Positions 27,327-35,894 of a stretch of 64,000 bases of DNA are shown here, one piece after another. The stretch spans positions 1-64,000 of the forward strand of contig NZ_AUKX01000028.1 of NCBI RefSeq assembly GCF_000424985.1, in the 5' to 3' direction. Position 1 is the stretch's first letter; every line of letters starts with the position of its first letter. The position numbers and the translations under genes were made by a program. The notes under the pieces were generated by a model that searched no databases, was not told where the DNA came from, and saw only the letters and a list, made by a program, of their open reading frames with translations. The DNA comes from Arenibacter latericius DSM 15913 (GTDB taxonomy: Bacteria; Bacteroidota; Bacteroidia; Flavobacteriales; Flavobacteriaceae).

Positions 27327-27479
27327 ATGGCAAAGAAATCAGTAGCAACTTTACAAACTAGTTCAAAGAGGTTAACCAAGGCTATTAAAATGGTAAAGTC
27401 ACCAAAATCAGGGGCTTACGTTTTTGTAGAGTCGGTTATGCAACCAGAATTGGTTAACGACTGGTTGAATAAGAAATAG
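27327..27479 (+). CDS. DUF4295 family protein, Bacteroidota ribosome-associated
   Basis: This 50-residue basic protein begins MAKKSVATLQTSSKRLTKA and ends LVNDWLNKK. The family is confined to Bacteroidota and always travels with rpmB-rpmG. From memory, structures of a Flavobacterium ribosome include an extra large-subunit protein (bL38) that belongs to this family; I cannot verify that here. The basic composition, the 6-bp spacing after rpmG and the terminator after it all support a ribosomal role. Confidence 0.88.
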   Translation: MAKKSVATLQTSSKRLTKAIKMVKSPKSGAYVFVESVMQPELVNDWLNKK

Positions 27480-27502
27480 TAATCCTTTTTAATGGATTAT
27501 AT

Positions 27503-27532
27503 AAGCTACTTTCATTAGAGAGTAGCTTTTTT
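27503..27532 (+). terminator. Rho-independent terminator after DUF4295
   Basis: An 8-bp stem AAGCTACT/AGTAGCTT with a 10-nt loop and a T-run separates the ribosomal genes from ftsY. Confidence 0.8.
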
Positions 27533-27570
27533 ATTTTCATATCTTTGGGCAAAAGGAATACGCCACGATT

Positions 27571-28530
27571 ATGAGTTTATTTAAGAAATTATTTTCGAAA
27601 CCCAAGAAAGAATCTCTAGACAAAGGTTTAGAGAAAACGAAGTCTACCTTTTTATCTAAACTAGGTAAGGCTGTAGTAGGGAAGTCTAAGGTAGATGATG
27701 ATGTATTAGATAGTCTTGAGGAAATTTTGGTATCCTCCGATGTAGGAGTAGATACTACCTTGAGGATAATAGATCGTATAGAAGCTAGGGTGTCTAAAGA
27801 TAAATATGTAGGTACCAGTGAGCTCAACCGTATCTTAAGAGAAGAGATTGCTGGTTTATTGTCTGAAACCAATTTTGGCAATGAGGTAGAATATTCTGTT
27901 CCTAAGGATAAGAAGCCTTATGTTATTATGGTGGTAGGAGTAAATGGCGTAGGAAAAACTACTACTATAGGGAAATTAGCCTACCAGTTTAAAAAACAAG
28001 GGTTAAAAGTAGTTTTGGGAGCGGCAGATACCTTTAGGGCTGCTGCAATAGAACAGCTCGAAATATGGGCCGAAAGAGTAGATGTTCCTATTGTAAAACA
28101 GAGTATGGGTAGTGATCCTGCTTCAGTTGCTTTCGATACGCTTAGTTCTGCAGTTCGTCAAGATGCGGATGTGGTGATTATTGATACCGCTGGTAGGTTA
28201 CACAATAAGGTGAACCTGATGAATGAGCTTTCTAAGGTTAAAAGGGTAATGCAGAAAGTTGTTCCCGATACCCCTCATGAAGTGCTTTTGGTGTTGGATG
28301 GCTCTACCGGTCAGAATGCATTTGAACAAGCTAAGCAATTTACTAAAGCCACAGAGGTGACTTCACTAGCGGTTACTAAATTAGATGGTACAGCTAAAGG
28401 TGGTGTGGTGATTGGTATTTCCGATCAGTTTAAAATTCCTGTGAAATATATTGGTGTTGGGGAAGGGATTGAAGATTTGCAAGTTTTTAATAAAATAGAA
28501 TTTGTAGACTCCTTTTTTAGTGAAAATTAA
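27571..28530 (+). CDS. ftsY: Signal recognition particle receptor FtsY
   Basis: The 319-residue SRP GTPase has N-domain helices, then G1 GVNGVGKTTTIGKLA, the insertion-box region DTFRAAAIEQLE, G3 DTAGRLHNKVNLMNEL, G4 TKLDGTAKGG and the closing GVGEGIEDLQVF. It lacks the long acidic A-domain of E. coli FtsY, as is normal for Bacteroidota, and instead has a short basic N-terminus (LFKKLFSKPKKE) suited to membrane binding. It docks SRP-ribosome complexes at the inner membrane. Confidence 0.97.
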   Translation: MSLFKKLFSKPKKESLDKGLEKTKSTFLSKLGKAVVGKSKVDDDVLDSLEEILVSSDVGVDTTLRIIDRIEARVSKDKYVGTSELNRILREEIAGLLSETNFGNEVEYSVPKDKKPYVIMVVGVNGVGKTTTIGKLAYQFKKQGLKVVLGAADTFRAAAIEQLEIWAERVDVPIVKQSMGSDPASVAFDTLSSAVRQDADVVIIDTAGRLHNKVNLMNELSKVKRVMQKVVPDTPHEVLLVLDGSTGQNAFEQAKQFTKATEVTSLAVTKLDGTAKGGVVIGISDQFKIPVKYIGVGEGIEDLQVFNKIEFVDSFFSEN

Positions 28531-28904
28531 TTTATTTAGTAGGAATTTAATCTCAAGCATAAGGACCTGTTTCTATTTGTTGTAGAGATTAAAAGTTATC
28601 GTGGTTGGTGTAAATTAGTTTAATTCCTTAGTGCAGTTTATGTGCTAGGTAAGATTTGAGTGGTTTATCTCCAACTTTTATTTGCACTAAGAATTTTCAG
28701 TCTGTTACCTTATGGGATTGATTAATGGTAATAGAGGTATCCCCTTTTTTAATTTTAGTGGTAGCTTAAACTACCCGCTATAGCGTTCTGTGGTCTCCAT
28801 ACTTTTTAGAACCAAGAGCGTTTTGTTTTAGAAACGTTAAATATTAAGTATAAACTAACTGCAATCTTTTTGCATATTGTACTTTTGCACTTCATTAAGA
28901 AATT
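28531..28904. other. Intergenic spacer upstream of rimO with a -7 element
   Basis: No ORF or RNA was seen in these 374 bp. TACTTTTG at 28880-28887 is a good -7 match 17 bp before the rimO ATG; a proper -33 element was not found. Confidence 0.4.
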
Positions 28905-30206
28905 ATGCGCACAAAATCACTTAAAAAGAATAAAATCAACGTAGTTACCTTGGGGTGCTCTAAGAACGTTTACGACTCAGAAGTATTGATGGGTCAATTG
29001 AAGGCTAATAATAAAGAGGTGGTTCATGAAGAGGAAGGTAATGTAGTTGTGATTAATACCTGCGGGTTTATCTCAAATGCAAAAGAAGAGAGTGTAAATA
29101 CCATTTTGGAGTACGTTCAAATGAAAGAGGAAGGTGCCGTAGACAAAGTATTTGTTACCGGCTGTTTAAGTGAACGTTATAAGCCAGATCTTCAGAAAGA
29201 AATACCGAACGTTGATGAGTATTTTGGAACAAGTGAGTTGCCCAATTTGCTTAAAGCGTTGGGAGCAGATTATAAGCACGAGCTAATTGGAGAGCGATTA
29301 ACTACTACGCCTAAAAACTATGCTTACCTTAAAATTGCAGAAGGATGTGATAGACCATGCTCATTTTGTGCTATCCCTCTTATGCGAGGTAAACATAAGA
29401 GTACTCCAATAGAAGAGTTGGTGACAGAAGCTAATAAATTGGCAGCTAATGGGGTTAAAGAATTAATTCTTATTGCTCAAGATCTTACTTATTACGGTTT
29501 GGATCTATATAAGAAACGTAATTTGGCCCAGTTACTAGAGGAATTAGTGAAAGTAGAGGGGATTGAGTGGATTAGGTTGCATTATGCCTTCCCTACCGGG
29601 TTCCCAATGGATGTGTTAGATGTAATGAAGCGTGAGCCAAAAATATGTAGCTACCTAGATATTCCTTTGCAGCATATTTCAGACTCCATTTTAAAGAGTA
29701 TGCGTAGGGGAACTACCCAAGAGAAAACAACCAAATTGTTGAAGGATTTTAGGGCAGCGGTTCCAGGGATGACTATTAGGACTACATTAATCGTTGGGTA
29801 CCCAGGAGAGACTGAGGAAGATTTTAATACGTTAAAAGAATGGGTCAAGGAAATGCGTTTTGAAAGATTAGGGTGCTTCACCTATAGTCACGAGGAGAAT
29901 ACCCATGCATTTAATTTGGTAGATGATGTTCCAGAAGAAGTAAAGCAACAGCGAGCCTCTGAAATTATGGAAATTCAATCTCAAATCTCTTGGGAGTTAA
30001 ATCAAGAGAAGGTGGGACAAACATTACGCTGTATTATTGATAGGAAAGAGGGGGAATTCTTTGTTGGTCGCTCTGAATTCGATTCCCCAGATGTAGATAA
30101 TGAAGTTTTAGTAGATGCTTCTAAGCACTACCTAAAAGTGGGCGAATTTGTAAATCTCTCTATTTTTGAGGCGGCAGATTTCGACCTATACGGAGAGCCG
30201 GTTTAG
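28905..30206 (+). CDS. rimO: Ribosomal protein S12 methylthiotransferase RimO
   Basis: This 433-residue radical SAM enzyme adds a methylthio group to an Asp of S12. The UPF0004 domain has VVTLGCSKNVYDSE and VVINTCGF with its cluster cysteines, plus VTGCLSERY. The radical SAM cluster is CDRPCSFC, followed by IPLMRGKHKS. A C-terminal TRAM domain follows (about 370-433). The MRGKHKS sequence after the cluster favours RimO over MiaB. It is monocistronic. Confidence 0.96.
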   Translation: MRTKSLKKNKINVVTLGCSKNVYDSEVLMGQLKANNKEVVHEEEGNVVVINTCGFISNAKEESVNTILEYVQMKEEGAVDKVFVTGCLSERYKPDLQKEIPNVDEYFGTSELPNLLKALGADYKHELIGERLTTTPKNYAYLKIAEGCDRPCSFCAIPLMRGKHKSTPIEELVTEANKLAANGVKELILIAQDLTYYGLDLYKKRNLAQLLEELVKVEGIEWIRLHYAFPTGFPMDVLDVMKREPKICSYLDIPLQHISDSILKSMRRGTTQEKTTKLLKDFRAAVPGMTIRTTLIVGYPGETEEDFNTLKEWVKEMRFERLGCFTYSHEENTHAFNLVDDVPEEVKQQRASEIMEIQSQISWELNQEKVGQTLRCIIDRKEGEFFVGRSEFDSPDVDNEVLVDASKHYLKVGEFVNLSIFEAADFDLYGEPV

Positions 30207-30211
30207 ATGAG

Positions 30212-30250
30212 AATTTAGTACTAATTACAGAGTACAGTGTATTGAGAGTT
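30212..30250. repeat. Degenerate 'TACTTTGTACTC' repeat, copy 2 (reverse)
   Basis: On the minus strand this reads CTCAATACACTGTACTCTG, related to the blocks at 16030, 48185 and 48325. Confidence 0.4.
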
Positions 30251-30328
30251 GTGTGCTTTTTAATATTTCCGAGTATTTAAGCCGTTTTCGTATACTCCGT
30301 ATATTTTCTTTCATAGCTTTCCACGTTT

Positions 30329-30358
30329 TGGTGGTCAACCTATATCAGAGACGTGCAC
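30329..30358. repeat. Dispersed repeat R1, copy 1
   Basis: GTGGTCAACCTATATCAGAG and the following ACGTGCAC match copies at 47005-47028 and 47634-47661, with only a few differences over about 24 bp. The repeat opens the 30.3-30.54 kb repeat block. Confidence 0.65.
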
Positions 30359-30388
30359 TTTTCCGAAATCTAAAAGAAAGAATTGAAT

Positions 30389-30412
30389 ATCCCCGTGATT
30401 TATCACGGGGAT
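30389..30412. repeat. Perfect hairpin inside the 30.3 kb repeat block
   Basis: ATCCCCGTGAT/ATCACGGGGAT are 11-bp perfect arms with a 2-nt centre. No T-run follows on either strand, so it is not a typical terminator. Confidence 0.6.
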
Positions 30413-30540
30413 TAATAGCGATTCAGATAAACGGCTTTAGTAAAAATTTGAAGGCTTTATTTGCAGTGTAATCAACAGCAAAGGTTGTTAACTCCTCTAT
30501 AGGATGAGAATTCTCAGTCTATTTATAATGAGAATTATCG
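30413..30540 (-). repeat. Dispersed repeat R2, copy A
   Basis: Read on the minus strand, GAGAATTCTCATCCTATAG, then GATTACACTGCAAATAAAG and ACTAAAGCCGTTTATCT align in order with plus-strand bases at 47190-47310. By eye about two thirds of bases match across about 115 bp. Confidence 0.55.
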
Positions 30541-30825
30541 CTAAATGAATAGTCCTCAATGATATTCAATTTTGGCCACCCCTACCTAACTCCAAGTAAG
30601 CACAATCTCTAATTATGAAGTAGTTGTTCCTATCTGTGGATGGGAATTGATGGTTTTAGCCGCCTTCCTAGGTAAGCGTAAATAATTAGGAATAAAATTC
30701 AGTGTTTGGGGAATAGTATTCTATATAACGTAGAGAGAAATCGCTGTCTTTAATGATGAAATAATATCTAAAACGGGTCAACTCTAATCAGGGGAGAACA
30801 GGAATGAGATCTTTTTACGGAGCCT

Positions 30826-31965
30826 TTATCTTCTTTGCAGTTCTAGCTCATAAATTTCCCTGCCTAATTGTGCTAAAAATGGTAGTCCGATGGTTTTATA
30901 TTCATATTTATCATCGTTAAAAACGCGGTTTTGGTTGACTGGGATTGTGCCTGCAAGCATAAATTCTATGTTGTTCTCTGTATCTACGATATAGGCGCAA
31001 TCCGTTAAGGTTCCGTAAGCACTGCCTACTTTGTTGTATATTTTTAAATTATCAGGAATTTTATTTCGATTATCCCCAAACATTAAAAATTTACCATATC
31101 CGTCATAGTATTCGTTTGTGTCGTATCCCAATTCTCTTGGAAGTGTGCTCATTGCCTTAAGTAGAAACTCTCTACTTTTGTCGCCTAAGTTAAATTGGGC
31201 CTCTTTTTTGTAAAGTTCTGGAAAAACAATTCGTTTTAAAACCTGAAGCTGTGCATTGAGTGGGAAGTGATTTCTTAAGTTAAAATCGAATGGTTGTTGG
31301 ATAAGATTATCATCCTCATAATAGGCATTCCCCTTAATTATTCCGTTAAGAGCTAGTGGTGTGGGGGGTGTGTTAATAGTAGGAGTTATAGGAGTAGTAG
31401 TGGTGTCGTTCAAATAGACGATTAGTGGGGTGGTAGTTACTTCAAAGGCATTAGGTGTAGAGAGTCGATGAGATATGCGCACGGGAGAAACCTGCTTTTC
31501 CTTTAGCTTTTCATTGATGTAATCCTGACCTAGAAATTCAAATAAACGGTTGTTTGCCTCATTATCACTTACCGAGAAAATCTTAAGAATGTCGTGGGCA
31601 AAAGTGGTTTCAATAGAGTCGCCTTCTATATAAAATCGACTGTAATAATCTACTCCTGCTGTTTGTTGCAATTTTTCTAAAGTCAGTGCCGCGGTAATCA
31701 GTTTCACCGTACTCGCAGGGTAAAAATAATTGCTATCGTTGGTATGGTAGAAATAGTCGGTTAGGGTTACACTATCTTTTTTTCTTTTTATCTGAGTGTA
31801 GATTAGCTGTAGCTCGTAATTGTTTACGCTATCCATTACCCTTTTAATTTTAGGGTTAGTAGATGATAGCGCAATATCCAATAGGTTTTTTGGCTTCACC
31901 GGCTCAGAGCATCCGCTAATTAATAAGGTAAGAAGCGTTATTAATAGCACAGGTTTTAAAGGCAC
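30826..31965 (-). CDS. Class A beta-lactamase-like serine hydrolase, lipoprotein
   Basis: The 379-residue protein starts at GTG. A lipoprotein signal ends ...LLISGC (Cys19). Serine-hydrolase motifs are SxxK at Ser85-Lys88 (ASTVK), SDN at 133-135 and KVG in YNKVGSAYG, the KTG equivalent. The whole set suggests a beta-lactamase2-type acylase fold. The usual lactamase Glu166 region is not obvious, so it may be a peptidase or esterase acting on cell-wall peptides rather than a resistance enzyme. It follows a small conserved gene by 16 bp on the same strand. Confidence 0.87.
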   Translation of the reverse strand: MPLKPVLLITLLTLLISGCSEPVKPKNLLDIALSSTNPKIKRVMDSVNNYELQLIYTQIKRKKDSVTLTDYFYHTNDSNYFYPASTVKLITAALTLEKLQQTAGVDYYSRFYIEGDSIETTFAHDILKIFSVSDNEANNRLFEFLGQDYINEKLKEKQVSPVRISHRLSTPNAFEVTTTPLIVYLNDTTTTPITPTINTPPTPLALNGIIKGNAYYEDDNLIQQPFDFNLRNHFPLNAQLQVLKRIVFPELYKKEAQFNLGDKSREFLLKAMSTLPRELGYDTNEYYDGYGKFLMFGDNRNKIPDNLKIYNKVGSAYGTLTDCAYIVDTENNIEFMLAGTIPVNQNRVFNDDKYEYKTIGLPFLAQLGREIYELELQRR

Positions 31966-31981
31966 GACTTAATATTTAGTA

Positions 31982-32230
31982 TTATTCACTTGAAGTGTAA
32001 ACCTCTCCTCTATGGGGTTTAAGGGCGTCTCTCATTGCAATCATTTTAGATTCCTTTACTACTAGAAATGCTATGGAGTGCATTTCATTGATGTCTTGGC
32101 TGCCAGTAATACAGTTTTCTAACTGCTCCGATTCACAATATTCGTTTAGGTGAAGCTTATGGTGTAACGCAGTTTTATGCGCTGCTTCGCCTCTAAAATC
32201 CCAAATAAGTTTAATTTCTCTTTCTTTCAT
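31982..32230 (-). CDS. Conserved hypothetical protein, 82 aa
   Basis: The protein starts MKEREIKLIWDFRGEAAHKT and is rich in His (6) and Glu, with two Cys (EYCESEQLENC). It has no signal or membrane segment. I recall similar short proteins in other Flavobacteriia, without function. It lies 16 bp upstream of the serine-hydrolase gene and is likely co-transcribed. The clustered His/Cys could bind metal, but nothing more specific can be said. Confidence 0.65.
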   Translation of the reverse strand: MKEREIKLIWDFRGEAAHKTALHHKLHLNEYCESEQLENCITGSQDINEMHSIAFLVVKESKMIAMRDALKPHRGEVYTSSE

Positions 32231-32390
32231 TTTGTAAAATTAATGAAAAAACAAAAAGGAGGAGGCTGTAGAGCCGCGGTTAAGCTAATTATAGTGTAAC
32301 TTTCTTAATATCATGGTGGCTATATGTTTGCTATCTTTGCTGTAAAGGTTATGTTAAACGCTGTAGATTTATTATAAAAAAAATGAGAAC

Positions 32391-32420
32391 TTGCATAACG
32401 ATGTGTTATTGTTAAATTTG
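32391..32420 (+). promoter_or_regulatory. Promoter of the PPIase-PPIase-MoxR operon
   Basis: TTG at 32391, a 19-bp spacer and TAAATTTG at 32413-32420 fit the consensus. The -7 box ends only 4 bp before the ATG at 32425. Confidence 0.65.
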
Positions 32421-32424
32421 CTTC

Positions 32425-33309
32425 ATGCATTTACATGAATTAAAACTTAAAAGGGTGCCGGGATTTATATTGTGGGCCGTTTTGTTATGCGCCTTTATTT
32501 CCTGTGATTCACTTTTTAAGAGAGAATCAAATCGTGTAGCAGTTGCTAGGGTTGGTGAGGCTTATCTTTATAAAGAGGATCTTGCTGGTTTAAAATTTGG
32601 GAATTTGTCTAAGGAAGACAGTATTTCGATTATTAATAATTATATTAATAATTGGGCTTATAAGCAATTACTGCTTTCAAAGGCTAAAATTAATTTGCCT
32701 GAAGAAAAAGTAAGAATCTTTGAGGAATTGGTGTCAGATTACCGCACCGATTTGTATACTGGAGCGTATAAGGAGGCATTAGTGCTTAAATCTCAAGATA
32801 CTACTATTAGTGAGAGACAACTCTCAGAGTTTTATGATCGAGAGAAAGAAAACTTTAGGTTAAAAGAACGGATTGTGCAGCTGAGGTTTGTAGAGTTGCC
32901 TGTAAAATACTTAGATAAAGGGCTTGTAGTTAGTAAGTTAAAAAGCTTTGAAGAGGCAGATCGTACCTATCTCGATTCTATTAGTATCCAATTTAAGAAA
33001 ATGAATTTTAACGATTCAATATGGGTGCCAGTTAGTAGGGTAATGGAGGAAATAAGGCCCTTAACTCCTGATAATCAAGCTAGGTACTTAAAAAAATCAC
33101 AATTTTTTGAAATGCAGGACTCTTTAGGGGTATATTTGACAAAGATTAATGATATCCTGGAAATCAATGATATTGCTCCGCTTTCATATGTTAAGCCAAC
33201 TATAAAACAGCTGCTTTTAAATAGAAGAAAGCTGAATTATATGAAAACATTAGAAATGGATATTTTAGATGAAGCTATTAAAGACAAAGAATTTGAAGTA
33301 TATGAATAA
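32425..33309 (+). CDS. Periplasmic PPIase-like (SurA/PpiC-type) lipoprotein
   Basis: The 294-residue protein has a lipoprotein signal (VPGFILWAVLLCAFISC, Cys28) and a helical SurA-N-like chaperone region (VAVARVGEAYLYKEDL, YINNWAYKQLLLSKA, LSEFYDREKENFRLKE). A canonical parvulin active site is not evident, so it may act as a holdase for outer-membrane proteins. The next PPIase gene overlaps it by 8 bp. The promoter position suggests either a leaderless mRNA from ATG 32425 or a start at GTG 32455, which would still keep the lipobox. Confidence 0.82.
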   Translation: MHLHELKLKRVPGFILWAVLLCAFISCDSLFKRESNRVAVARVGEAYLYKEDLAGLKFGNLSKEDSISIINNYINNWAYKQLLLSKAKINLPEEKVRIFEELVSDYRTDLYTGAYKEALVLKSQDTTISERQLSEFYDREKENFRLKERIVQLRFVELPVKYLDKGLVVSKLKSFEEADRTYLDSISIQFKKMNFNDSIWVPVSRVMEEIRPLTPDNQARYLKKSQFFEMQDSLGVYLTKINDILEINDIAPLSYVKPTIKQLLLNRRKLNYMKTLEMDILDEAIKDKEFEVYE

Positions 33310-34753
33310 GGTATTTAAACGAAGTTTTTCCCTATCTATTTTATTATTTGCGGGAGCACTTAGTGCTCAGGTTACTGAAAAGTTGCCTGATACACAGGTA
33401 GAGCCTAATGCAATTAATATTGAGGAATCCTCTATTTCTAAGAATGATACGGTGAATAATTTCACTAAAATTAAACTAGATGGTATTGCTGCGGTAGTTG
33501 GAGACTATGTAATATTGGAGTCTGATATTGAAAAAACCTTAATTGATTTAAAAAATCAGGGAGCTTCAACTGCAGATGTTACGCGATGCGGACTTTTGGG
33601 GAAATTGATGGAAGATAGATTGTATGCTCATCAGGCCGTTCAAGATAGTATTTTGGTTTCCGATGATGAGGTAAATGCTACCGGTGATCATCAATTGCAG
33701 CAATTAGTGGGGCAAATCGGATCCATGGAAAAAGTGCTTAGTTATTATAACAAAGAAGATGAGGCTAGTTTTCGTGAAGACCTTTATAAGATTAATAAAC
33801 TGAGAATGCTTTCCGAAAAAATGCAGAACAAGATTGTTTCGGAAATAGAAATTACGCCAGAGGAAGTAAGGCAGTTTTTCAATAAAATTCCAGAAGACGA
33901 GAGACCCATATTTGGAGCAGAATTAGAAATAGCGCAAATTGTAAAAGAACCGAAAGCGTCCGCAGAGGAAAAACAAAAGGTGATTGATCAATTAAATGAA
34001 ATTAGAGCAGATATTATAGAAAACGGTGCTAGCTTTAACGTAAAGGCTATTTTATATTCCCAAGATCCAGGATCAAAATCCAAGGGAGGCTTTTATAGTA
34101 TGACTAGAGAAACCCCGTTTATTAAGGAATTTAAAGATGTGGCTTTTAGCTTAAGAGAAGGAGAGATTTCCGAACCTTTTGAAACAGATTTTGGATTTCA
34201 TATTATTTTAGTCGAAAAAATAAGAGGTAGGGAATTAGATTTACGTCACATTCTAATTAGCCCAGAGATTTCTCAAGCGGAATTAGATAAGGCCAAAAAG
34301 GAATTAGATAGTATTCGTCAGGGTGTAATGGATGGTAAATTTACCTTTGCAGAAGCAGCTTTAAATTTCTCTGATGAGAAAGAAACAAAATATGATGGCG
34401 GATTGTTGAGAAACCCATCTGATTTTAGTTCTAGGTTTGAACTTACAAAAATGGAACCTTCTCTTTACAACCAGGTGAGAAATATAAAAGACAATGAGAT
34501 TTCACATCCTATTTTGGAAAACGACCCTAGGGGAGGTGGACCAAAATATAAGATCATGAAAATCACCAACCGCTTTGACGAGCATGTGGCGAATTTTTCA
34601 CAAGACTATATTAAAATCCAGGAATTGGCGTTAAGAGAAAAACAATTTAAGGCCATAAAAAAATGGATGGAAGAACATATTGAGGATACCTACATAAGTG
34701 TCAACGCAGTAAATAGGAGCTGTAACTTTGCCAATAATTGGATAAAGGAATAA
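33302..34753 (+). CDS. Periplasmic peptidylprolyl isomerase, SurA-like, two parvulin domains
   Basis: The 483-residue protein from the ATG at 33302 has a signal peptide (MNKVFKRSFSLSILLFAGALSAQ). A SurA N-terminal helical domain has IAAVVGDYVILESDIEKTL. Two PpiC/parvulin domains follow: the first with YSQDPGSKSKGGFYSM and FETDFGFHIILVEK, the second with LRHILISPE, AALNFSDEKETKYDGG and ending near SHPILEN. The family escorts outer-membrane proteins to the Bam complex. The gene overlaps the preceding PPIase by 8 bp and is 4 bp from the MoxR ATPase gene. Confidence 0.9.
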   Translation: MNKVFKRSFSLSILLFAGALSAQVTEKLPDTQVEPNAINIEESSISKNDTVNNFTKIKLDGIAAVVGDYVILESDIEKTLIDLKNQGASTADVTRCGLLGKLMEDRLYAHQAVQDSILVSDDEVNATGDHQLQQLVGQIGSMEKVLSYYNKEDEASFREDLYKINKLRMLSEKMQNKIVSEIEITPEEVRQFFNKIPEDERPIFGAELEIAQIVKEPKASAEEKQKVIDQLNEIRADIIENGASFNVKAILYSQDPGSKSKGGFYSMTRETPFIKEFKDVAFSLREGEISEPFETDFGFHIILVEKIRGRELDLRHILISPEISQAELDKAKKELDSIRQGVMDGKFTFAEAALNFSDEKETKYDGGLLRNPSDFSSRFELTKMEPSLYNQVRNIKDNEISHPILENDPRGGGPKYKIMKITNRFDEHVANFSQDYIKIQELALREKQFKAIKKWMEEHIEDTYISVNAVNRSCNFANNWIKE

Positions 34754-34757
34754 AGGC

Positions 34758-35711
34758 ATGTCAGATGTAGCGGCAATTGAGAGATTAGTAGCAAAAAACC
34801 ATGCGCTTAAAAAGGAAGTAGCTAAGGTCATCATAGGGCAGGAAGAGGTAATAGATCAATTATTGCTTTCTATCTACACTGGAGGGCATTCTCTATTGAT
34901 TGGAGTACCTGGTTTGGCTAAAACCTTAATGGTAAATACTCTTTCCTTGGCGTTGGGACTCAATTTTAAACGAATTCAGTTTACACCAGACCTTATGCCA
35001 AGTGATATTTTGGGAAGTGAGGTGTTAGATCAAAACCGGAACTTTAAATTTATTAAAGGTCCCGTGTTTGCCAATATTATTCTTGCCGACGAAATTAATC
35101 GTACTCCCCCAAAAACTCAAGCGGCCCTTTTGGAGGCTATGCAAGAAAGAGCAGTGACCATAGCAGGAAATTCCTATAAGCTAGATTTGCCATACTTTGT
35201 GCTAGCTACACAAAACCCTATTGAGCAAGAAGGAACCTATCCTTTGCCAGAAGCTCAGTTAGACCGTTTTATGTTTGCTATAGAATTAAAATATCCTTCT
35301 GTAGAAGAAGAAATACGAGTGGTAAAAGAAACTACTTCAGATGTTGAACATAAGATAGATCCGCTATTTACTGCAGCAGAAATCTTGGAAATACAGCATT
35401 TGGTAAGAAGAATCCCTGTGCCTGATATGGTGGTAGAATACGCAGTTAAATTAGTAAATAGTACTCGGCCAAATACAGAGGGAGCATCAGAATATGTAAA
35501 ACAGTACATAGATTGGGGAGCAGGTCCTAGAGCTTCTCAAAATTTAATCTTGGCGGCCAAGGCTCATGCAGCGGTAAACGGAAAATTCTCTCCAGATATA
35601 GAAGATGTTAAAGCTGTGGCAATGGGGATTTTAAGACATAGGATCATTAAAAACTATAAGGCCGAAGCAGAGGGGATATCGGAAACCGATATTATCCAAA
35701 AACTATGGTAG
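34758..35711 (+). CDS. MoxR family AAA+ ATPase
   Basis: The 317-residue cytoplasmic AAA ATPase has Walker A GVPGLAKT, Walker B IILADEINR, sensor I ATQNPIEQEGTYPLPEAQLDRF and the C-terminal lid. MoxR ATPases usually pair with DUF58 and von Willebrand factor A proteins to mature or assemble complexes. No such genes follow here. Instead it is 4 bp downstream of the SurA-like PPIase, so it probably belongs to the envelope-folding operon. Confidence 0.93.
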   Translation: MSDVAAIERLVAKNHALKKEVAKVIIGQEEVIDQLLLSIYTGGHSLLIGVPGLAKTLMVNTLSLALGLNFKRIQFTPDLMPSDILGSEVLDQNRNFKFIKGPVFANIILADEINRTPPKTQAALLEAMQERAVTIAGNSYKLDLPYFVLATQNPIEQEGTYPLPEAQLDRFMFAIELKYPSVEEEIRVVKETTSDVEHKIDPLFTAAEILEIQHLVRRIPVPDMVVEYAVKLVNSTRPNTEGASEYVKQYIDWGAGPRASQNLILAAKAHAAVNGKFSPDIEDVKAVAMGILRHRIIKNYKAEAEGISETDIIQKLW

Positions 35712-35854
35712 TTTCTTTAAGAATTAGTAGGTTTAGTCCGTATAAATAGACCCTAATAATTACAATTTGGATAGGTTTGTCACATTCTTTTTTACAATTG
35801 TGTAAAATTGAACTATTCTTTGTTTAAAAGTTTTATAAACCTATTGTATTTTAT

Positions 35855-35862
35855 TAATTTTG
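35855..35862 (+). promoter_or_regulatory. Candidate -7 element of the aconitase gene
   Basis: TAATTTTG fits TAnnTTTG, 32 bp before the ATG at 35895; only a poor TTTT lies at the -33 position. Confidence 0.4.
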
Positions 35863-35894
35863 AAAAATTACGTTAACTCATAATATTATTTATA

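Noticed and set aside
30253-30471. 72-codon ORF
   Set aside because: It crosses R1, the hairpin and part of R2 and has no recognisable protein features.
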